Program-made: the position numbers and the translations under genes
Notes under the pieces: generated by a model
Told to the model about the DNA's origin: nothing
Seen by the model: only the letters and a program-made list of their open reading frames with translations
Database searches by the model: none
DNA from: Coprousia sp963931435
GTDB taxonomy: Bacteria > Actinomycetota > Coriobacteriia > Coriobacteriales > Coriobacteriaceae
Assembly (NCBI GenBank): GCA_963931435.1
Contig: OZ007012.1
Location: forward strand, 1,116,001-1,180,000
Direction of reading: 5' to 3'
Length of the DNA stretch: 64,000 nt
In this document: positions 45,897-54,567 of the stretch, in pieces
How positions within the stretch are numbered: position 1 is the first letter of the stretch
How the letters are laid out: each line of letters opens with the position of its first letter

Positions 45897-45923
45897 CGGG
45901 GCGCGCTTCGTTAGTGCGCCCCG
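45897..45923 (+). terminator. Stem-loop after the first island gene
   Basis: A 10-bp GC-rich stem (45897-45906 with 45914-45923, one G-T pair) with loop TTCGTTA lies 24 bases after the stop. It lacks a good T-run, so efficiency is uncertain. Confidence 0.55.
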
Positions 45924-45995
45924 ACAGCCTCGACTCACGATCAGCAAATGATGAACTCTTGGATCCACGGAGGCGTCATCGGCACGCATAACAAA

Positions 45996-46030
45996 GGGCC
46001 TGATTCCGACAGGATTTCGGAATCAGGCCC
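45996..46030 (-). terminator. Terminator between convergent island genes
   Basis: A perfect 14-bp inverted repeat (45996-46009 with 46017-46030, 7-base loop) is followed on the minus strand by TTTGTTATG. It lies 20 bases past the stop of the minus-strand double zinc-ribbon gene. Confidence 0.85.
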
Positions 46031-46049
46031 CTCTGCTAGCCAACGATCG

Positions 46050-46625
46050 TTATTTAGCTGATGCCTCCTGCGAAGATTCTTCGGCAGCATTATTGGCTGG
46101 AGCTTCGCCGCCAAGTCGCGTGCCGCAGCTCATGCAGAACATATCGCCCTCGGTAACAGGCGCGCCGCAGCTGGGGCATACGGGACCTTGCACCACGGAA
46201 GCTGCAGGAGCGCTTTGAGGCTGTGATAAGCCAAGCGCTGTCTGAATCTCTGCCATGGGCTTGCCACAACCACTGCAGAACAGATCCGATGCGGAGAGCC
46301 GGCTACCGCAGAACGGACAGGTAACCACTGCGGCGGCTTGCGCCTGCTCTTCTGATTCACGCTCCAACTGGTCAATCTCGGCCTGCAACCGTTCACGCTC
46401 GAGGTCGATCTGCGCGATAGCATCGTAAAGACCCTCACGACCCTGACGCAGCGTCGCATCTTCGCGCGTCACCTCATACAGGCTTGCACCAAGTTGAGCG
46501 GTAAAGCCTTGGCGCCGCTTGACCGCATCGTTCAGTTCTGACTTGAGTTTGACGATGCGCGCGGTGCGTCCCGTAGCCGCCACGCCGCGATTGAATGTGG
46601 ACTGCACGTCATCCAAGAATCCCAT
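46050..46625 (-). CDS. Coiled-coil protein with two zinc ribbons
   Basis: A 191-residue soluble protein: an N-terminal helical and coiled-coil part (about 1-95, heptad-like Leu/Glu repeats such as LERERLQAEIDQLERE), then zinc ribbon 1 (CPFCG ... FCSGCG), a Gln/Ala/Pro linker, and zinc ribbon 2 (CPSCG ... FCMSCG). No membrane segment. The ATG at 46625 has GGAAAGGAT upstream; a longer in-frame extension to 46763 would run through operator 2 and is rejected. A scaffold or oligomerisation role is possible; function is unknown. Confidence 0.72.
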   Translation of the reverse strand: MGFLDDVQSTFNRGVAATGRTARIVKLKSELNDAVKRRQGFTAQLGASLYEVTREDATLRQGREGLYDAIAQIDLERERLQAEIDQLERESEEQAQAAAVVTCPFCGSRLSASDLFCSGCGKPMAEIQTALGLSQPQSAPAASVVQGPVCPSCGAPVTEGDMFCMSCGTRLGGEAPANNAAEESSQEASAK

Positions 46626-46754
46626 AGTCGATCCTTTCCGGTTGAGCCCTCTCTCTTGCGCACGCGTTAGATGTGGAGGCGAGCCGTTACCCAGCGAGAA
46701 CACCTCATGCGTACCATGCGCTACCGTCAATCTACCAACATGCCAGCATAAGAT

Positions 46755-46788
46755 GTTGCGCAACCTTTTCTGGACGCAGAATCATACG
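46755..46788. promoter_or_regulatory. GTTGCGCAAC operator 2 in a divergent gap
   Basis: GTTGCGCAAC at 46755-46764 lies between the minus-strand double zinc-ribbon gene and the plus-strand kinase gene. In the plus direction CATACG (46783-46788) follows after 18 bases. In the minus direction TAGATT is found after 20 bases, a poorer fit. It probably controls both genes. Confidence 0.7.
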
Positions 46789-46909
46789 ATGACAATGTCA
46801 GAACAGCACTACCACCTGCGGAAAGTACACCTTTGCACTTTTCGCTCGCAACAAGGCAGCGTGAATGCGAGAATCTATTCAGAGGATGTCGAGCAATCGA
46901 GGGAGCACG

Positions 46910-49408
46910 GTGAACGACAAGAGCAACAGCAACGTTGAGCTTGCGGGGATGACACTCCTTGTGTTCGACTCGTTCGAGACCGCATTTCCCGTTTTCGGCG
47001 ATCAATCAACTACACGGCGCCGATTCGCCACGCTTCTGGTGGACGAAAATAACGATCGGCAATCAGGGGGCAGCGGCTTCGTTTGCCGCGCATGCAACGT
47101 CACCGGCGAAACCTTCGCCTTGAAGCGCCTCCACATGGCGACCGGCATCCGCTCAGAGGAAGCTGAGCGCCAACAGGAGGGACGCGTCGCGGCATTTCGC
47201 GAAGAGTATACGACGCAGCTTGTACTCTCCCACCTTCGGGGCTTTCCCGCGGTCTATGGCTACGGAACCATTAAGGATACTCCCGCGATTCTGATGGAGT
47301 GGATCGAAGGCGTATCGCTTCGTGATGCGGCACGACGCCTCGGGGTGAAAGGTGCACGCACTCCCAACGAGAACCGCAAGGGCATTCCCGGCAGACTGGT
47401 CGCACGCATCGGTCTCTCCGTGGCCGATATGCTCCTTGCAGCGGAGACCCTGGATGAAAGCTTCATTCACCGTGACCTCTCCCCCACCAACATCATGATC
47501 TGCACCAAGCTGCACTCCCTCGAGGAGCAAGTGGCAACAGGACACTTCGACATCCGCATCATCGATTTCGGAAGCGCGATGTTCGACACCGGCGGCAATC
47601 AACCGACGTTCACCCAGCGAACCGACGTGTGGCGCAACGGTACACCCGCCTATGCTGCACCCGAGATGCTCACGCGCGACCTCGAAGGCTCCGAATCGCT
47701 GCGTCGTTCACCCTCGATCGATGTCTACGCCCTTTGCAGCGTGCTCTATGAGCTATACGCGGGACGCACCCCCTACCTCTTCGATGCAGACCCGCATGCA
47801 AGCCCCTACCTCATCAAGCGACGGGGTGAACCCGACCCGCTCACGCCACACGAGACTGGAGACGAGCCCCTGGTGCATGCCATTCTTGCCGGCATCCGGT
47901 CTGAGCAGGCTTATCGCATCGCGCTTCGAGACCTGCGCGACCGCCTCGCCTCGTGGCTTGGCATGGATTGCGATGCGGTAGATGACCCCACCTTTCAACG
48001 GGCGCGCGCTCAGGCACTTACCCATGAGCTGCAGACACATGGCGCGAATTGGAAGGTGAGCCAGGAGGTGTCGGGGCAGGTCCAAACGGCAACCGCTGAC
48101 GCTCCGAGGCGCGTTTCCGCAGCGACGCGGCCCATGCCCTCAACGTCCGCCACGCCCGTCACCCGAACATATTCCGATGGGCCACAAACGAACAGGACTC
48201 CCTCGCCTCACGCGGCTGCACCACAAGGGTCGCGTCAGCAAAATCCGCAGCACTCCGTATCCAATCCTCAGGTTCAAGGCGCGCAACGCCCCTTGTCTCG
48301 CCGATTGATGGTTGTCGGGGGCATTGGCGCGGTAGCCGCCCTTACCTGTGCAGGGGCCGCCTGGGGCATCAAGCTGCTGTTAGAATCCATGCAAAGAGAC
48401 CACGATACTTCGTCTGGCGCCACCACGCCCGACGAACCACAAAGCAGCACGGAACCGGATAATGCTTCGTCTTCGAAAGCATCCGCTCACCTCGCAGACC
48501 CGAAGAAGCTTGTTCCCGCACAGGATGCGGATACAGACCTTTGGGGATATGTCAGCGCCGAGGGCGCTTGGATCGTAGCGCCCACATGGGAGAAGGCGCC
48601 TGGCTTCTTCTCTGGCGGACTCGCAGCGGCCTGGGATTCCGAGACCGGTTTCTGGGGCTACATCAACACCGATCTCACCTGGGTCATCGACCCTTCCTTC
48701 CAGACCGCGCTCCCCTTTACCGAAGAAGGCCACGCGCCCGTGCAGGATGCCGCATCGCACCTGTGGGGCATCATCGACCAGACGAGCGCATGGACAACCT
48801 CACCCTCATTTGCTGAGATTTGCCCCTTCTCGCAGAATATGGCCGCAGCTCAGGCGCTCGATACGGAGGTGTCCGCTGATCTTGCGCGGTATGGTCAGAC
48901 ATGGGGCTACCTCGATACGGCGGGTTCATGGGTCATCGAACCCTCCTACGCAGAGGCCGCAACCTTCGGGGCATCAGACGTGGCCCCCGTCGCCACCTCG
49001 CCCCAATCGTGGCAGTTCATTTCCAAAGAGGGAGAAATCGTCTGGGACGAGGTGTGGAGCGGCGCGCAGCCCTTCCATGAAGGTTTCGCGGCGGTGCTGC
49101 AAGGGTCCTCAAAGCGCTGGGGATATATCGACGAAAGCGGAGAACTCTTGATCGACTACACCTTTGACGACGCCCTCCCCTTCTTCGACGGCGTGGCACC
49201 CGTACTCGATCGCGAGACCGCACGGTGGGGGCTCATCAACACCGCGGGCGTGTGGGTGGTGTCACCCCGATTCTCAGAAATGAAACCCTTTAACGAGGCA
49301 ACGGGCCTTGCCGGCGCCTGCGATGAGAAGACCGGACTATGGGGCCTTGTTGATACTGAAGGTGCCTGGGTCGTGGAGCCCCTGTTCAGTGCGGTAACCG
49401 CCGTATAG
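46910..49408 (+). CDS. Membrane Ser/Thr protein kinase with C-terminal WG repeats
   Basis: An 832-residue receptor-like kinase. The kinase domain (about 40-350) has a degenerate Gly-rich loop (GGSGF), ATP Lys72 in FALKRL, catalytic HRDLSPTN (H187-N194), DFG (219-221) and APE (250-252), so it should be active. A Ser/Thr/Pro-rich linker, the basic SRR and one transmembrane helix (about 466-486) follow. The C-terminal 290 residues carry about eight WG repeats (LWGYVS, FWGYIN, LWGIID, TWGYLD, RWGYID, RWGLIN, LWGLVD and one degenerate), probably a sensor outside the cell. The GTG at 46910 is favoured by GAGGGAGC and by alignment with the second kinase; ATG at 46865 is in frame. Confidence 0.82.
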   Translation: MNDKSNSNVELAGMTLLVFDSFETAFPVFGDQSTTRRRFATLLVDENNDRQSGGSGFVCRACNVTGETFALKRLHMATGIRSEEAERQQEGRVAAFREEYTTQLVLSHLRGFPAVYGYGTIKDTPAILMEWIEGVSLRDAARRLGVKGARTPNENRKGIPGRLVARIGLSVADMLLAAETLDESFIHRDLSPTNIMICTKLHSLEEQVATGHFDIRIIDFGSAMFDTGGNQPTFTQRTDVWRNGTPAYAAPEMLTRDLEGSESLRRSPSIDVYALCSVLYELYAGRTPYLFDADPHASPYLIKRRGEPDPLTPHETGDEPLVHAILAGIRSEQAYRIALRDLRDRLASWLGMDCDAVDDPTFQRARAQALTHELQTHGANWKVSQEVSGQVQTATADAPRRVSAATRPMPSTSATPVTRTYSDGPQTNRTPSPHAAAPQGSRQQNPQHSVSNPQVQGAQRPLSRRLMVVGGIGAVAALTCAGAAWGIKLLLESMQRDHDTSSGATTPDEPQSSTEPDNASSSKASAHLADPKKLVPAQDADTDLWGYVSAEGAWIVAPTWEKAPGFFSGGLAAAWDSETGFWGYINTDLTWVIDPSFQTALPFTEEGHAPVQDAASHLWGIIDQTSAWTTSPSFAEICPFSQNMAAAQALDTEVSADLARYGQTWGYLDTAGSWVIEPSYAEAATFGASDVAPVATSPQSWQFISKEGEIVWDEVWSGAQPFHEGFAAVLQGSSKRWGYIDESGELLIDYTFDDALPFFDGVAPVLDRETARWGLINTAGVWVVSPRFSEMKPFNEATGLAGACDEKTGLWGLVDTEGAWVVEPLFSAVTAV

Positions 49409-49460
49409 GCATCGACGGTTTGCATGATATCCCTGCAGTTCGACGCATCTGAGGGAGCGC

Positions 49461-49466
49461 TATACT
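49461..49466 (+). promoter_or_regulatory. Possible own -10 of the first FHA gene
   Basis: TATACT lies 43 bases before the ATG at 49509, without a clear -35 and without the GTTGCGCAAC palindrome. The gene could equally be read through from the kinase gene 100 bases upstream. Confidence 0.35.
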
Positions 49467-49508
49467 TTACCGAGTACCACGCCGCCACGCGCCGCTACAG
49501 GGAGCACC

Positions 49509-50459
49509 ATGGAATCCGAGACACCGCTTTCATTTATGTTCGCTGACCTCAAGCAGTTTGCCGGCATCAGCAACCGCGATGCGGCACGCCTGCTCCTCAC
49601 CGAGCGGCCCGTCCTCGGCGGCGTCTCACCCCGCGACAGGATCAACGAGCGCACTTTCCTCTCGCGCGAGATCGTGCACGCCACACCTGGCTATCTTCCC
49701 GCTTCGTTCTTCGCGCCGTTTGATGAGTCCATACCCGCCCTCATGGCGCACATGCGGCGCGCCCGTGGAAAGCATCTGAACGGCGCGGAAATCGAGCGAC
49801 ACGTCGCCCATGATATTGTGCGACCGTTTCGCACCGTGCTTGCTTCTTGGAACATCAACGACCGCCTCTTTGCCAACGCGGTGGAGCGCATCGGCATCAT
49901 GCAGCTTACCTCCGATAAAAGCCGTTGCACTCTGTATCTGATGCTGTACTGCGCCACGGCCTGCTTGGGAGACCCCGCCCGTGCCATCGACCTCGCCGAG
50001 CACTTCGCCGCGGACCGAGCACTCGGCAGCCTTTCCACGCAGCAGACCGAGGTGGGTGCGAGCGAGCCGGTGGCGCCGTCCGTATCCTCGCTTTTGGGGC
50101 TCGTTCGGCTCGTCGACGGCAAGATCAGCGGACAGATCCACCCCCTTACGGAAGACCCTGAGGGCACCGTTATCGGCTCGCTCGCGTCGGGCACGCATGC
50201 CATCGTGGACGTGGGGTCTGATGTCTCCCGTGTCCATCTGCGCATACGGCGCACTGGTACCGCGTGGGTCGCAGAACCCCTCGGATCGACGAACGGAACC
50301 GACATCGTTTCAGGAGAGGACCGGCACCGCGACATCATCGAACCGCCTGCGCGCGAGCGCGACGGGTCATGGCATGCGGAGCCGTACGAGATCCTTCCCG
50401 GCGACATCATCAACTTGGGCGCATCGACGAGTTTCCTCGTACTGGAGCTTGCACAATAG
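49509..50459 (+). CDS. FHA protein with novel N-terminal domain (paralogue 1)
   Basis: A 316-residue soluble protein. The N-terminal 190 residues form a domain I do not recognise, shared with the paralogue at 53570 (pattern: F/Y-ADL-x-x-FAG-x-SN, then RP-x-x-GG and TFLSR). The C-terminal FHA domain (about 215-315) has TVIGSLASGTHAIVDV, SRVHLRI and LGSTNGTDIV, so it should bind phosphothreonine. It follows the WG-repeat kinase gene, which makes that kinase or its substrates the likely partner. No membrane segment. Confidence 0.8.
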   Translation: MESETPLSFMFADLKQFAGISNRDAARLLLTERPVLGGVSPRDRINERTFLSREIVHATPGYLPASFFAPFDESIPALMAHMRRARGKHLNGAEIERHVAHDIVRPFRTVLASWNINDRLFANAVERIGIMQLTSDKSRCTLYLMLYCATACLGDPARAIDLAEHFAADRALGSLSTQQTEVGASEPVAPSVSSLLGLVRLVDGKISGQIHPLTEDPEGTVIGSLASGTHAIVDVGSDVSRVHLRIRRTGTAWVAEPLGSTNGTDIVSGEDRHRDIIEPPARERDGSWHAEPYEILPGDIINLGASTSFLVLELAQ

Positions 50460-50484
50460 CCTGATTATGCTCGCCGGTAAAGAC

Positions 50485-50501
50485 GAGGGCCCAGCGCCCT
50501 C
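50485..50501. terminator. Short stem-loop between convergent island genes
   Basis: GAGGGC/GCCCTC form a 6-bp stem (50485-50490, 50496-50501) with a 5-base loop. It lies between the convergent stops of the FHA gene and a zinc-ribbon gene; no clear T-run. Confidence 0.4.
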
Positions 50502-50525
50502 ATGACACCGAGGCCCGCGGGGTAT

Positions 50526-51581
50526 CTAGGCCTTCGACAGCTTGTAGGTATCTGTCGTGGTCTCAGTTGAGGCTAGGCCCGCATAAGAAGAGGGGAATTC
50601 TTTCGTGCTTTCCACTGTCACATTCAGCCGTTGACCATATGAGTAGGTCTTGGGGGTCACGTTGATTTCCATGGCGTCCCATTCGCGTCCCCCCTCGATA
50701 TCAAAAGAGACGGAGAAACCCGTTTCCGCATCGAAGGTCGATGTCACATCGGAGAATGTGAGAACGGTATCTCCCTCGCAGGAGTCCGCATCCGACTCCA
50801 GCATCGCCTCATGATTATGGTAGAGCACCTCGAGATCAAATTTCATCTGGCCGGTGGTTTCATCGATGCTTTTGATGGTGAGCCTGAGAGGATGCGCCTC
50901 CGCCCCGTAGCAATGCAATCCCGACGTGTTGGTCTCAACAAGGTCACCGGTCCACGTGCCCACGAACGGCTGCAAGCCCGCATCGGCATCGTCCCCATCC
51001 CCATCAGACGCAGAACCACTTGCGCTCGAAGCTTCATCCGCGTCAACGTCCCGCCCATCACCGTTATCCCGTGATGAGTCGGACTCAGCTCCATCATCCT
51101 CCCTATCGGCCTTCTTGCCGTCCTCGCCTTCCTTCTCGTTCTGGCCGTCAAGCTGATCCTGAAGATCGTCGATCTCAGCCTGCATCTCACGGTTCTGCTG
51201 GTCCATCACAAACCAGATGCCGCCGCCCACGCCGCCCGCGATCGCCGCGATGAGGATGACCACCGCGGCGACCTTGAGTGCGCCGCCGTGCTTGCGTGGA
51301 CGGCTCTCGGGGTTAGGCGAAGGCTCTGGTTGCTGCTCCTGCGCCTGAGGAGCCTCGACCGCAGGCGCGGCGACGGTCTCCGGTATGGTCTGCTCGGGCT
51401 GAGGGGTTTGGGGTACGGCTTGATTCATAAGGCGTGTGCAACCAGCATCAGAGCCCATGGATGCAGCGTTCTGCGCGCCGCCCTGCACCCCCTCGGCGAC
51501 CCAAGCGGGCACCTCGGTACCACATTGGGGGCAGAATTGGGCATCATCGCGCATCTGGCCGCCGCAGTGAGGACAAAACAT
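50526..51581 (-). CDS. Zinc-ribbon membrane protein with coiled coil and external beta-rich domain
   Basis: A 351-residue protein: N-terminal zinc ribbon (CPHCG ... FCPQCG), Gln/Pro-rich linker, basic RPRKHGGALK, transmembrane helix (about 117-135), a short coiled coil (MQAEIDDLQDQLDGQNEKE), an acidic Asp/Ser-rich stretch, and a C-terminal domain starting FVGTWTGDLVETN that resembles lipocalin-like barrels in its GTW opening. The positive-inside rule puts the C-terminal domain outside. The ATG at 51581 follows GGAGCAAGG; operator 3 lies about 100 bases upstream. Confidence 0.72.
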   Translation of the reverse strand: MFCPHCGGQMRDDAQFCPQCGTEVPAWVAEGVQGGAQNAASMGSDAGCTRLMNQAVPQTPQPEQTIPETVAAPAVEAPQAQEQQPEPSPNPESRPRKHGGALKVAAVVILIAAIAGGVGGGIWFVMDQQNREMQAEIDDLQDQLDGQNEKEGEDGKKADREDDGAESDSSRDNGDGRDVDADEASSASGSASDGDGDDADAGLQPFVGTWTGDLVETNTSGLHCYGAEAHPLRLTIKSIDETTGQMKFDLEVLYHNHEAMLESDADSCEGDTVLTFSDVTSTFDAETGFSVSFDIEGGREWDAMEINVTPKTYSYGQRLNVTVESTKEFPSSYAGLASTETTTDTYKLSKA

Positions 51582-51682
51582 CGCCTTGCTCCAATCATCG
51601 GAAACGCACGGGGTGACTACCCGTCTGCGGTTCAATCATACAGAAGGATAAGTTCAGTTTGACCGATGGCCTCGCTGCAAAG

Positions 51683-51717
51683 GTTGCGCAACTTATCGCA
51701 CGGGATGAGCGTACCAT
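51683..51717. promoter_or_regulatory. GTTGCGCAAC operator 3 in a divergent gap
   Basis: AGGTTGCGCAACTT has its core at 51683-51692, between two divergent zinc-ribbon genes. In the plus direction TACCAT (51712-51717) follows after 19 bases. No equally good -10 is seen toward the minus-strand gene at this distance. Confidence 0.7.
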
Positions 51718-51812
51718 TATGAGCAGCGAATGCCGGGACAACGGTTGGGGCATTCCCCCGCCTCCCGCCTGTTGATACACCCCGACTGCCACCCGCACAT
51801 GAAAGGAGCGAT

Positions 51813-53381
51813 ATGTTCTGCGTTAACTGCGGGGCCCAGCTGCCCGATGATGCGAAGTTCTGCACCAACTGCGGGGCGACCCTGCGCAAACCGGAGGGGA
51901 CGCCGTCCACCGTAAACGCCGCCGCACCGGCGCCCAACACCCCCGCTCAACCGGTCGCCTCACCCAAACCGCGCAGTAAAAAGCCGCTCGTAATCGGTGC
52001 CGCAACAATCGCGCTTCTCGCCATCGTGGGCGTTGCCGGCTACTTCATCTGGTCGGTGTTCTTCGCTCCCTACCCCATCGATAAGAAGACGTTTCCCGAT
52101 GCCGCGGTGCGCGCGTCCCTCTCCTCCTACGATGCCGACGGGGACGGCAAGCTCAGCCGCGAAGAGGCCGGCTCGGTGGAATACTTCTCCGTTACCGGCG
52201 CGCAAACGCTCGATGGCCTCGATACGTGTCCCAACATCACGTCCCTTGAAGTGTATTCGGAGGTTTCACCCATAACCGAACTCAAACTCAACGGGTTCCA
52301 TGCGCTTGAAGATCTGAAGCTCGTCGGAAGCACCACTCAAAGCGAGCTCGATCTTTCGGGCAACACGAGTCTCACGGACATCTCCATCAGCCTCGACGGA
52401 CTCCAGAACATCACGCTCCCCCGCACCGATTCGATCGAGCAGCTGTATGTGGATGGCGATGCCGAGGTCGAGGGCCTTGAGGAGGCCGGCTTCAGTGAGG
52501 TCTGGGTGCCCATGGAAGACGAGGAAGGGGTATTTTCCATTCAGCGTGATGACTCGGGTAGGATTCAGAGTATTGCGGTCGCAAACTACGATTATGACTA
52601 CGAATACGACGAGGAAGGCAACCTTGCGTCCGTTGAAATCGATTCGGCTTTCCAAACAAGGCCTCAAACGACCGACTACTTTATCGATGATGACGGAAAC
52701 CTTCAGGACTCGGATTTCGAGTACACCTACGACGACCAGGGCCGCATCACCCGCATGGAGTACCGGGACCTCGAAGGGCACTATCTTGAGTACACCTACG
52801 ATGAAGCCGGCAACGTGGTCAAGATCTACGACGCACGTGGAAACGGCCTTCCGTACGAGTACACCTACGAATATGATGAGAACGCGCGAGTAACCAAGGC
52901 CTCTGAGCTTGATAGCGAAAGTGGAGAGGTGATAAGTGAACGCACGTTCACCTACGATGACGCCGGGCATCTCCAAGAGATCACGCACGACGGTACGAGC
53001 ATGGCGGGTCGCGCTCCTATCGCAACGTTCTCATATGACGAAGAGACCCGCACGCTCACCGGCGTCTCATCTTTTTCCGAGGCAGCCGGCGCAGAGCCCC
53101 ACTACCTCGCAATCCAATATGACGAGCAAGGCGATGTCATCGCGTTTGACGAGAGCAACCATGAGCTCACTTCCGCCGAAGATGGCAACAAGATCTCTTA
53201 TGCGCGCTACTTCGTGAAAGAAGGAGCTGCGCCGCCGCCACAGGGAGTTCGCCTCGACTTGACCTATGACACGTATATCGCAGCACAGATCGACAGCATG
53301 TTCGCTTACTATATGGAAGGCCCCGAGATGGTTCTCGAAGCGAAACCATACGTTGATCAGAGCGCCTACTCCCTTTTCTAA
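51813..53381 (+). CDS. Zinc-ribbon membrane protein with EF-hand loop and YD repeats (paralogue 1)
   Basis: A 522-residue protein: zinc ribbon (CVNCG ... FCTNCG), linker, basic RSKK, transmembrane helix (about 59-81), then outside a canonical EF-hand/dockerin-type calcium loop DADGDGKLSREE (D107, D109, D111, E118), a leucine-rich-like segment (about 130-230) and a tract of YD/RHS-type repeats (YDEEGNL, YDDQGRI, YDEAGNV, YDENARV, YDDAGHL and others) to about residue 450. It is far too short for an Rhs toxin and has no toxin domain. A close paralogue is at 58685. Reading AAAGGAG precedes the ATG. Confidence 0.8.
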   Translation: MFCVNCGAQLPDDAKFCTNCGATLRKPEGTPSTVNAAAPAPNTPAQPVASPKPRSKKPLVIGAATIALLAIVGVAGYFIWSVFFAPYPIDKKTFPDAAVRASLSSYDADGDGKLSREEAGSVEYFSVTGAQTLDGLDTCPNITSLEVYSEVSPITELKLNGFHALEDLKLVGSTTQSELDLSGNTSLTDISISLDGLQNITLPRTDSIEQLYVDGDAEVEGLEEAGFSEVWVPMEDEEGVFSIQRDDSGRIQSIAVANYDYDYEYDEEGNLASVEIDSAFQTRPQTTDYFIDDDGNLQDSDFEYTYDDQGRITRMEYRDLEGHYLEYTYDEAGNVVKIYDARGNGLPYEYTYEYDENARVTKASELDSESGEVISERTFTYDDAGHLQEITHDGTSMAGRAPIATFSYDEETRTLTGVSSFSEAAGAEPHYLAIQYDEQGDVIAFDESNHELTSAEDGNKISYARYFVKEGAAPPPQGVRLDLTYDTYIAAQIDSMFAYYMEGPEMVLEAKPYVDQSAYSLF

Positions 53382-53424
53382 TACTGGCAACACTGGCGCT
53401 TCATAAACGCAGTTGTTGAATCAC

Positions 53425-53459
53425 GCGCGGTCCCAGATGCATCTGAGGCCGCGCATTTT
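53425..53459 (+). terminator. Terminator after the first YD-repeat gene
   Basis: GCGCGG (53425-53430) pairs with CCGCGC (53449-53454) around an inner CAGAT/ATCTG stem, followed by ATTTTA. It lies 44 bases after the stop and separates this gene from the next FHA gene. Confidence 0.75.
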
Positions 53460-53569
53460 ACAAACCCGCCGCACCATCGCGTATCCGCAATTTGCGAATA
53501 CCCCACCCCGACTGATAGAGTGATAGCATCGCGCCTTCGTTACGCGACTGATTGAGGGGAAGGGACAGG

Positions 53570-54496
53570 ATGCCGGAAACACCGAGCTCGGTGATGTATG
53601 CTGACCTGCGTGCGTTCGCGGGACTTTCAAACTGCGATGTCGCGCACGTCATCCTCTCTAATAGGCCCGCTGCGGGCGGCAAGATCCCCCGCCTTCGCGT
53701 CGACGATAAGACGTTTCTTTCACGTTCGGTCGTGCATGTGCGCCCGAGCGAGGTGCGCGCCGATCTCTTTGCGGATTTCACGAAAACCATCCCTGCGCTT
53801 GCGGCGCGCATCCTCAAGGAGCACGGCGCCCGCTCCGCTCTCGATCATTTCCGAAGTGACGCCTGCGACGCCATGTGCCAGGCGCTGGACAGCCACCATA
53901 TAAACCAGCAGGCGTATCGCAACGTCGTGTCGCAAGTGATGATGAGCAACGCCTCGGTTGAGGACAAGGCACTGTTGCTCATCATGCTCTTCGTAAGCTG
54001 CGGCAGCCTTGCGGATCCCATGGCCGCAGGAGACATCGTACGCACCTACGGATCGCGTCAGCTGTGCATCTCGTTCGATACGCAGACGTGCGATGCGGCC
54101 CAAGAGGCGCCGTCTGCTCCCAGACCAGCGGGCCTCGGCTTGCTGCGCATCGTCGACGGCATCGCCAAGCCGCCCATCTACCCCATCGACGAAAGCCCGG
54201 AGGGAACGGTCATCGGGTACCTTCCCAACGGCGCCCACGTCATCGCCGACGTGGGGATGGACGTTTCCCAAAGCCACCTGCGCATTTTCAAGCAAGGGGA
54301 TGGCTGGTACGCTCAGGATCTCGGCTCGCGCAACGGGACGGTCTTGATCTCCGGTGCCGACAAATCGATCTTCGTGCTCGGCGAACCGCAGGACAAGCCA
54401 TCGGTCTCGCTTGGCACGCCCACCCGAATCGAGAACAGCGATCGTTTGCGTCTCGGTTCAAGCACGGTCTTTCTTGTGATGAGCATCGCCTCTTAA
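53570..54496 (+). CDS. FHA protein with novel N-terminal domain (paralogue 2)
   Basis: A 308-residue paralogue of the protein at 49509. The unrecognised N-terminal domain (about 1-185) shares YADLRAFAGLSN, a run from RPAAGG to TFLSR and a helical part with LADP. The C-terminal FHA domain (about 205-305) has TVIGYLPNGAHVIADV, SQSHLRI and LGSRNGTVLI. The ATG at 53570 follows GGGGAAGGGA. It lies upstream of the second receptor kinase, mirroring the kinase-FHA pair at 46910-50459. No GTTGCGCAAC palindrome precedes it. Confidence 0.8.
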   Translation: MPETPSSVMYADLRAFAGLSNCDVAHVILSNRPAAGGKIPRLRVDDKTFLSRSVVHVRPSEVRADLFADFTKTIPALAARILKEHGARSALDHFRSDACDAMCQALDSHHINQQAYRNVVSQVMMSNASVEDKALLLIMLFVSCGSLADPMAAGDIVRTYGSRQLCISFDTQTCDAAQEAPSAPRPAGLGLLRIVDGIAKPPIYPIDESPEGTVIGYLPNGAHVIADVGMDVSQSHLRIFKQGDGWYAQDLGSRNGTVLISGADKSIFVLGEPQDKPSVSLGTPTRIENSDRLRLGSSTVFLVMSIAS

Positions 54497-54499
54497 CGC

Positions 54500-54535
54500 A
54501 GGTTGCGCAACCTGAGAACCGATGCTGGACATAGG
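54500..54535 (+). promoter_or_regulatory. GTTGCGCAAC operator 4 before the second kinase
   Basis: The perfect palindrome AGGTTGCGCAACCT (54500-54513, core 54502-54511) is followed after 18 bases by CATAGG (54530-54535). It begins 3 bases after the FHA stop and ends 55 bases before the kinase ATG. Confidence 0.7.
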
Positions 54536-54567
54536 CTTGGAGTATGCCGCGATGCGAGGAGGCTACG

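Noticed and set aside
46626..46763. Longer N terminus of the double zinc-ribbon protein
   Set aside because: The in-frame extension has no ribosome site and would translate through operator 2; the ATG at 46625 has GGAAAGGAT upstream.
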